Assembly: GCA_964625465.1 (NCBI GenBank)
Contig: CAZVFD010000003.1
Span: 37,529 to 101,528 of the forward strand
Source of the DNA: CAZLFQ01 sp964625465
Lineage (GTDB): Bacteria > Pseudomonadota > Alphaproteobacteria > Rickettsiales > Midichloriaceae
Direction: 5' to 3'
DNA length: 64,000 bases
The notes beneath the pieces are model-generated. The model searched no databases and was not told the origin of the DNA. It saw nothing but the letters and a program-made list of their open reading frames with translations. Within the stretch, counting starts at the first letter, position 1, and every line of letters begins with the position of its first letter. Of this stretch, positions 61,398 to 64,000 are shown in pieces. The position numbers and the translations under genes are program-made.

Positions 61398-61658
61398 TTA
61401 ATGTACTCCGCCTTCAATAGCAACATATGCCAAAGCACACGCTAGTATAGATATTATGCCAATTGAAATAATTTTGTGCCACTTCGATTTTGCAAGATGA
61501 ATGAATACAAAAGAAAATAATATAAATAAAGATGAATACATAATGTGCCCATAATTTATCCAAGGGTGCTCGAAGCTTGCAGCAAAACCAAAAACGCAAA
61601 AGCAAAGCAGGGGTAGTAAGCAGATCTGTATAATGAATTTAAAAATAGTAGAGATCAT
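61398..61658 (-). CDS. Small membrane protein
   Basis: An 86-aa protein with three predicted membrane helices: about 6-27 (FKFIIQICLLPLLCFCVFGF), 38-55 (IMYSSLFILFSFVFIHLA) and 63-81 (IISIGIISILACALAYVAI). No known family was recognised. It is 59 bp upstream of the APH-like gene on the same strand and may be cotranscribed. Function unknown. Confidence 0.6.
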   Translation of the reverse strand: MISTIFKFIIQICLLPLLCFCVFGFAASFEHPWINYGHIMYSSLFILFSFVFIHLAKSKWHKIISIGIISILACALAYVAIEGGVH

Positions 61659-61799
61659 AGATTTGCCTCTAATAATAGACTGGCGATTTTGTCGCTAGGT
61701 TTGCCATGAACATGTAATACCTGTTCCGAACAATATTGTTGAACTTATAACGTGAATCAATTTAACTATCATATATTCCATGGTTTTAATTTACCGCTT

Positions 61800-62780
61800 A
61801 TGACAACTCAAAGCAACATATTATATCTCATTTATGATGGCGAATGCCCAATATGTAGTCATGCGGCGAAGGTTATCAAAATTCGCCAAGCAGTTGGTAA
61901 AATGGAAATTATTAATGCCAGAGAAAACCATCCACTAGTTATTGAGGCCAAAAAGCAAGGCTATGATTTAGATAAAGGTATTGTGATTAAGTATCAGGGT
62001 AAATCATATTACGGCAAGGAAGCTATGCATCTGCTTGCTATGCTTGGTAGCCCAGTTGGCGTGCTCAATAAAATAAATGTATTTCTGTTTAAGTCTAAAT
62101 TCCTCTTAGCAATTTTTTATCCCATCTTCAAATTTATCCGCCGCTGCTTGTTGCTGGTAATTGGTGTAAAGCCAATTAAGCCTGATAACAGCGAACCTAT
62201 TTTTAAATCCATTTTTGACAGCTGTTGGGATGCGTTACCAAGTGTTCTAAAAAAGCATTACGCCAATAAGGCTTTTTCTGATGATGTGGTGAAGCTGGAG
62301 GGAGTGATGGATATTGAGCTTTCGAAACTTACGCGCCTAATGAAGCCACTATTTAGATTAACTGGTGCGCTTGTGCCTTATGAGGGCAAGGATATACCGA
62401 CTATTGTTTATTCAAAGAGCGAACCTGATTCTAATAACTATGTTCTGGAACGGCATTTTAATATCCCCTACCATAAGCCCTATACCTTCCGTTCAAAGTT
62501 TGTGCCGATAAAACGCAATGATGTGGTTGAAATCATAAAGTTTAGAATTGGCTGGAGGTGTCATTATAGCTGGAATGGTGAGAAAGTTATGCTAACCCAC
62601 AAAGGTTATTATCTGTACATATTCGGTGCATTGATTCCGATTCCGTTGGGCTTATTATTAGGTAAGGTTTATGCTGAAGAAATTGCTCTTGATGAAGATA
62701 ATTTCAAAATGATGATGGTGATAACTCACCCGCTGTTTGGTAAAACATTTGAATATAAAGGGCAGTTTAGGGTTATATGA
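61800..62780 (+). CDS. DCC (DUF393) thiol-disulfide-like domain fused to DUF4166
   Basis: A 326-aa two-domain protein from ATG 61800 (an upstream GTG at 61752 is possible). The N-terminal half is a DCC domain: LYLIYDGECPICSHAAKVIK with C-x-x-C, then GIVIKYQGKSYYGKEAMHLL. A hydrophobic segment near 115-135 (FYPIFKFIRRCLLLVIGV) leads to a DUF4166 domain: FDSCWDALPSVLKKHY, ALVPYEGKDIPTIV, LERHFNIPYHKPYTF and ALIPIPLGLLLGKVYAEE. The 3' end overlaps the next gene by 4 nt. DUF4166 is often linked to a saccharopine-dehydrogenase-like protein, as here. Function unknown. Confidence 0.82.
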   Translation: MTTQSNILYLIYDGECPICSHAAKVIKIRQAVGKMEIINARENHPLVIEAKKQGYDLDKGIVIKYQGKSYYGKEAMHLLAMLGSPVGVLNKINVFLFKSKFLLAIFYPIFKFIRRCLLLVIGVKPIKPDNSEPIFKSIFDSCWDALPSVLKKHYANKAFSDDVVKLEGVMDIELSKLTRLMKPLFRLTGALVPYEGKDIPTIVYSKSEPDSNNYVLERHFNIPYHKPYTFRSKFVPIKRNDVVEIIKFRIGWRCHYSWNGEKVMLTHKGYYLYIFGALIPIPLGLLLGKVYAEEIALDEDNFKMMMVITHPLFGKTFEYKGQFRVI

Positions 62781-63850
62781 ACAAAGTTCTAATTCTCGGT
62801 GGTTATGGTAATTTCGGCAAGCGCATTTCAACCCAGCTTAGTAAAGCTGGCGTACAGATAGTTATTGTGGGAAGAAATGCTGCCAAAGCTACCAAACTTG
62901 CTTCAGAGCTTGGCGCAGAGAGTTTTGTGTTTGATGTGAATCAAGATTTGGCAAAGCGACTCAAAACTCTAAAGCCCAAAGTTGTAATCAATACTTGCGG
63001 ACCATTTCAAAATGCGGATTATTCGGTTGCTAAAACCTGCATTGAAGCAGGTGTGCATTATATTGATCTTGCTGACGGTAGAGACTTTGTTTGCGGCATT
63101 AGCCAGCTTGATGAGCTTGCTAAGCAAAATAATGTTCTAGTGGTAAGCGGCGCAAGCTCCGTCCCTGGATTGTCTTCAGCAGTACTAGAAAATTTTAAAG
63201 ACGAGTTTTTAGAAATTGACTCACTTAGATACGGCATCAGCCCTGGGCAGAAAGCCGATAGAGGGCTCGCCACAACGCAAGGTATTCTAACGTATCTTGG
63301 CAAGAAGCTAAAACCATCTGCGGGCAAAATTCGTTATGGCTGGCAGGATATTTATAGACAGAAATATCCAGAGCTTGGCAAACGCTGGATGGCTAATTGC
63401 GATATTCCAGATATGGATTTATTCCCAACAAAATATGGAATCAAATCCATCCAGTTTTCTGCAGGTATGGAAAATACATTTCTACATTTTAGCATTTGGG
63501 TGGTTTCTTGGTTAGTTCGCTTTGGTTTGCCAATTAAGCTTGAAAACTACGCCGAGCAGCTTTTAAAGCTTAGTCACTGGTTTGATAGTTTTGGCACAGC
63601 GGATGGAGGTATGCATGTCATAATTAGCGGTAAGGATAAATCTGGCAAACCTCATCAGCGCAAATGGTTCATCATTGCAAAAAATGGAGATGGTCCACAG
63701 ATTCCATGTGTGCCTGCAATCATACTCGCTAAAAAATTAGCATCAGGTTCTTTAAAAGGTACAGGCGCTAAATCCTGTGTAGGGTTGGTTAGTCTTGATG
63801 AATACTTAGATGAACTCAAGGATTTTGATATCAAAGTCCTTAATTGGTAA
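62777..63850 (+). CDS. Saccharopine dehydrogenase-like NAD(P)-binding protein
   Basis: A 357-aa protein with an N-terminal Rossmann motif VLILGGYGNFGKRISTQLSKAG and VVINTCGPFQNADYSVAKTC, GVHYIDLADGRDFVCG and VSGASSVPGLSSAVLENF, all typical of the Sacchrp_dh_NADP domain. It lacks the catalytic pattern needed to claim lysine metabolism. It starts by a 4-nt overlap (ATGA) with the DCC-DUF4166 gene, and the two are often fused or paired in other bacteria, so it probably acts with that protein on an unknown membrane-associated substrate. Confidence 0.85.
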   Translation: MNKVLILGGYGNFGKRISTQLSKAGVQIVIVGRNAAKATKLASELGAESFVFDVNQDLAKRLKTLKPKVVINTCGPFQNADYSVAKTCIEAGVHYIDLADGRDFVCGISQLDELAKQNNVLVVSGASSVPGLSSAVLENFKDEFLEIDSLRYGISPGQKADRGLATTQGILTYLGKKLKPSAGKIRYGWQDIYRQKYPELGKRWMANCDIPDMDLFPTKYGIKSIQFSAGMENTFLHFSIWVVSWLVRFGLPIKLENYAEQLLKLSHWFDSFGTADGGMHVIISGKDKSGKPHQRKWFIIAKNGDGPQIPCVPAIILAKKLASGSLKGTGAKSCVGLVSLDEYLDELKDFDIKVLNW

Positions 63851-63975
63851 CCTCTCTTATGGAAAGGTCAGCTGACATTATTTCTGCCCCAGTTTCCCCA
63901 AATCATTGAAACCCACTAAACTAGCCGATTTCGAGCCGGAGAATGAGATTGTAAATCAAATTGAACTAAAAGAGA

Positions 63976-64000
63976 TGGTGGAGATAATCGGATTCGAACC
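63976..64000 (-). tRNA. tRNA gene, 3' end only
   Basis: On the minus strand the last bases read GGTTCGAATCC, then GATTATCTCCA and CCA: the T-loop TTCGAAT, T-stem, acceptor 3' strand TATCTCC, discriminator A and an encoded CCA. The window edge removes the anticodon, so identity is unknown. The matching 5' acceptor would be GGAGATA. Confidence 0.85.

Noticed and set aside
1..64000. CRISPR array, transposon or prophage
   Set aside because: No regularly spaced repeats, transposase, integrase or structural phage gene was seen. The lone terminase is not enough to call a prophage.

Overview
This window is AT-rich DNA from an alphaproteobacterium that looks like a member of the Rickettsiales, probably host- or protist-associated. 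Evidence includes an iscR-led Fe-S operon with two tandem cysteine desulfurases, DUF2610- and DUF2608-type proteins, a lone phage-type terminase large subunit, a GapR/DUF2312 protein, a TrmFO, an alpha-type AddB, ankyrin-type proteins, and four related outer-membrane porins. It is a draft scaffold: a 100-N run (15818-15917) falls in a tandem repeat and a 10-N run (59815-59824) falls in a reductase motif. No CRISPR array, transposase, integrase or rRNA was seen. The only tRNA is cut off by the right edge. The species assignment is inference.

Layout. 1-5.3 kb: partial alpha/beta hydrolase, then iscR-iscS-like-iscS-iscU-iscA behind a promoter overlapping an IscR-type operator, then an ankyrin protein. 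5.4-7 kb: a degenerate amidase and a GNAT acetyltransferase. 7-9.7 kb (minus): udg-yejE-ribF. 9.8-15.4 kb: rpmH-rnpA-yidD-yidC, mnmA, a DUF2610 protein, nadE. 15.4-17.1 kb: a repeat protein that runs into a TcdA/TcdB-like glycosyltransferase domain. 17.1-24.1 kb: amino-acid permease with a structured leader, a 714-aa unknown, csaA, CPBP protease, membrane-anchored FkbM methyltransferase, an unknown. 24-29.6 kb: murA with a HAD-like protein, lone TerL, Xaa-Pro aminopeptidase, zinc-finger protein. 29.7-33.3 kb: two CKC-containing porins around an aldo/keto reductase. 33.5-36.9 kb: dusB, a nested palindrome, a gene broken by a 40-bp duplication, clustered direct repeats, gapR and an AI-2E family protein.

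36.9-41 kb: unknown, DUF3576 lipoprotein, third porin, and an argininosuccinate lyase homologue with a rewritten active site. 41.1-43 kb: TlpA-like thioredoxin, dut and a possible LRAT-like protein. 43-48.5 kb (minus): prs-rplY-trmFO-hepT-mntA-GT2-mccF-like, with two hairpins filling the prs leader. 48.6-51.7 kb: PfkB kinase without a usable initiator, BON lipoprotein, Tim14-like J protein, APC permease. 51.8-59.4 kb: efflux adaptor, addB, fourth porin, small charged protein, DEAD-box helicase with a long RG-rich tail. 59.6-64 kb: FMN reductase, a 15-bp inverted repeat, APH-like kinase, small membrane protein, DCC-DUF4166 fusion with a saccharopine-dehydrogenase-like partner, and the 3' end of a tRNA.

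Much of the window is housekeeping: Fe-S assembly, tRNA modification (MnmA, DusB, TrmFO), membrane insertion, nucleotide and NAD metabolism, peptidoglycan. The most distinctive feature is a set of recognisable folds whose catalytic residues are gone (amidase-like, ArgH-like), along with signs of decay or slippage (a 40-bp duplication frameshift, a nine-A tract at a gene junction) and candidate host-facing proteins (ankyrin proteins, repeat-glycosyltransferase fusion). No complete novel multi-gene system could be proved from sequence alone. The strongest candidates are listed in the findings.
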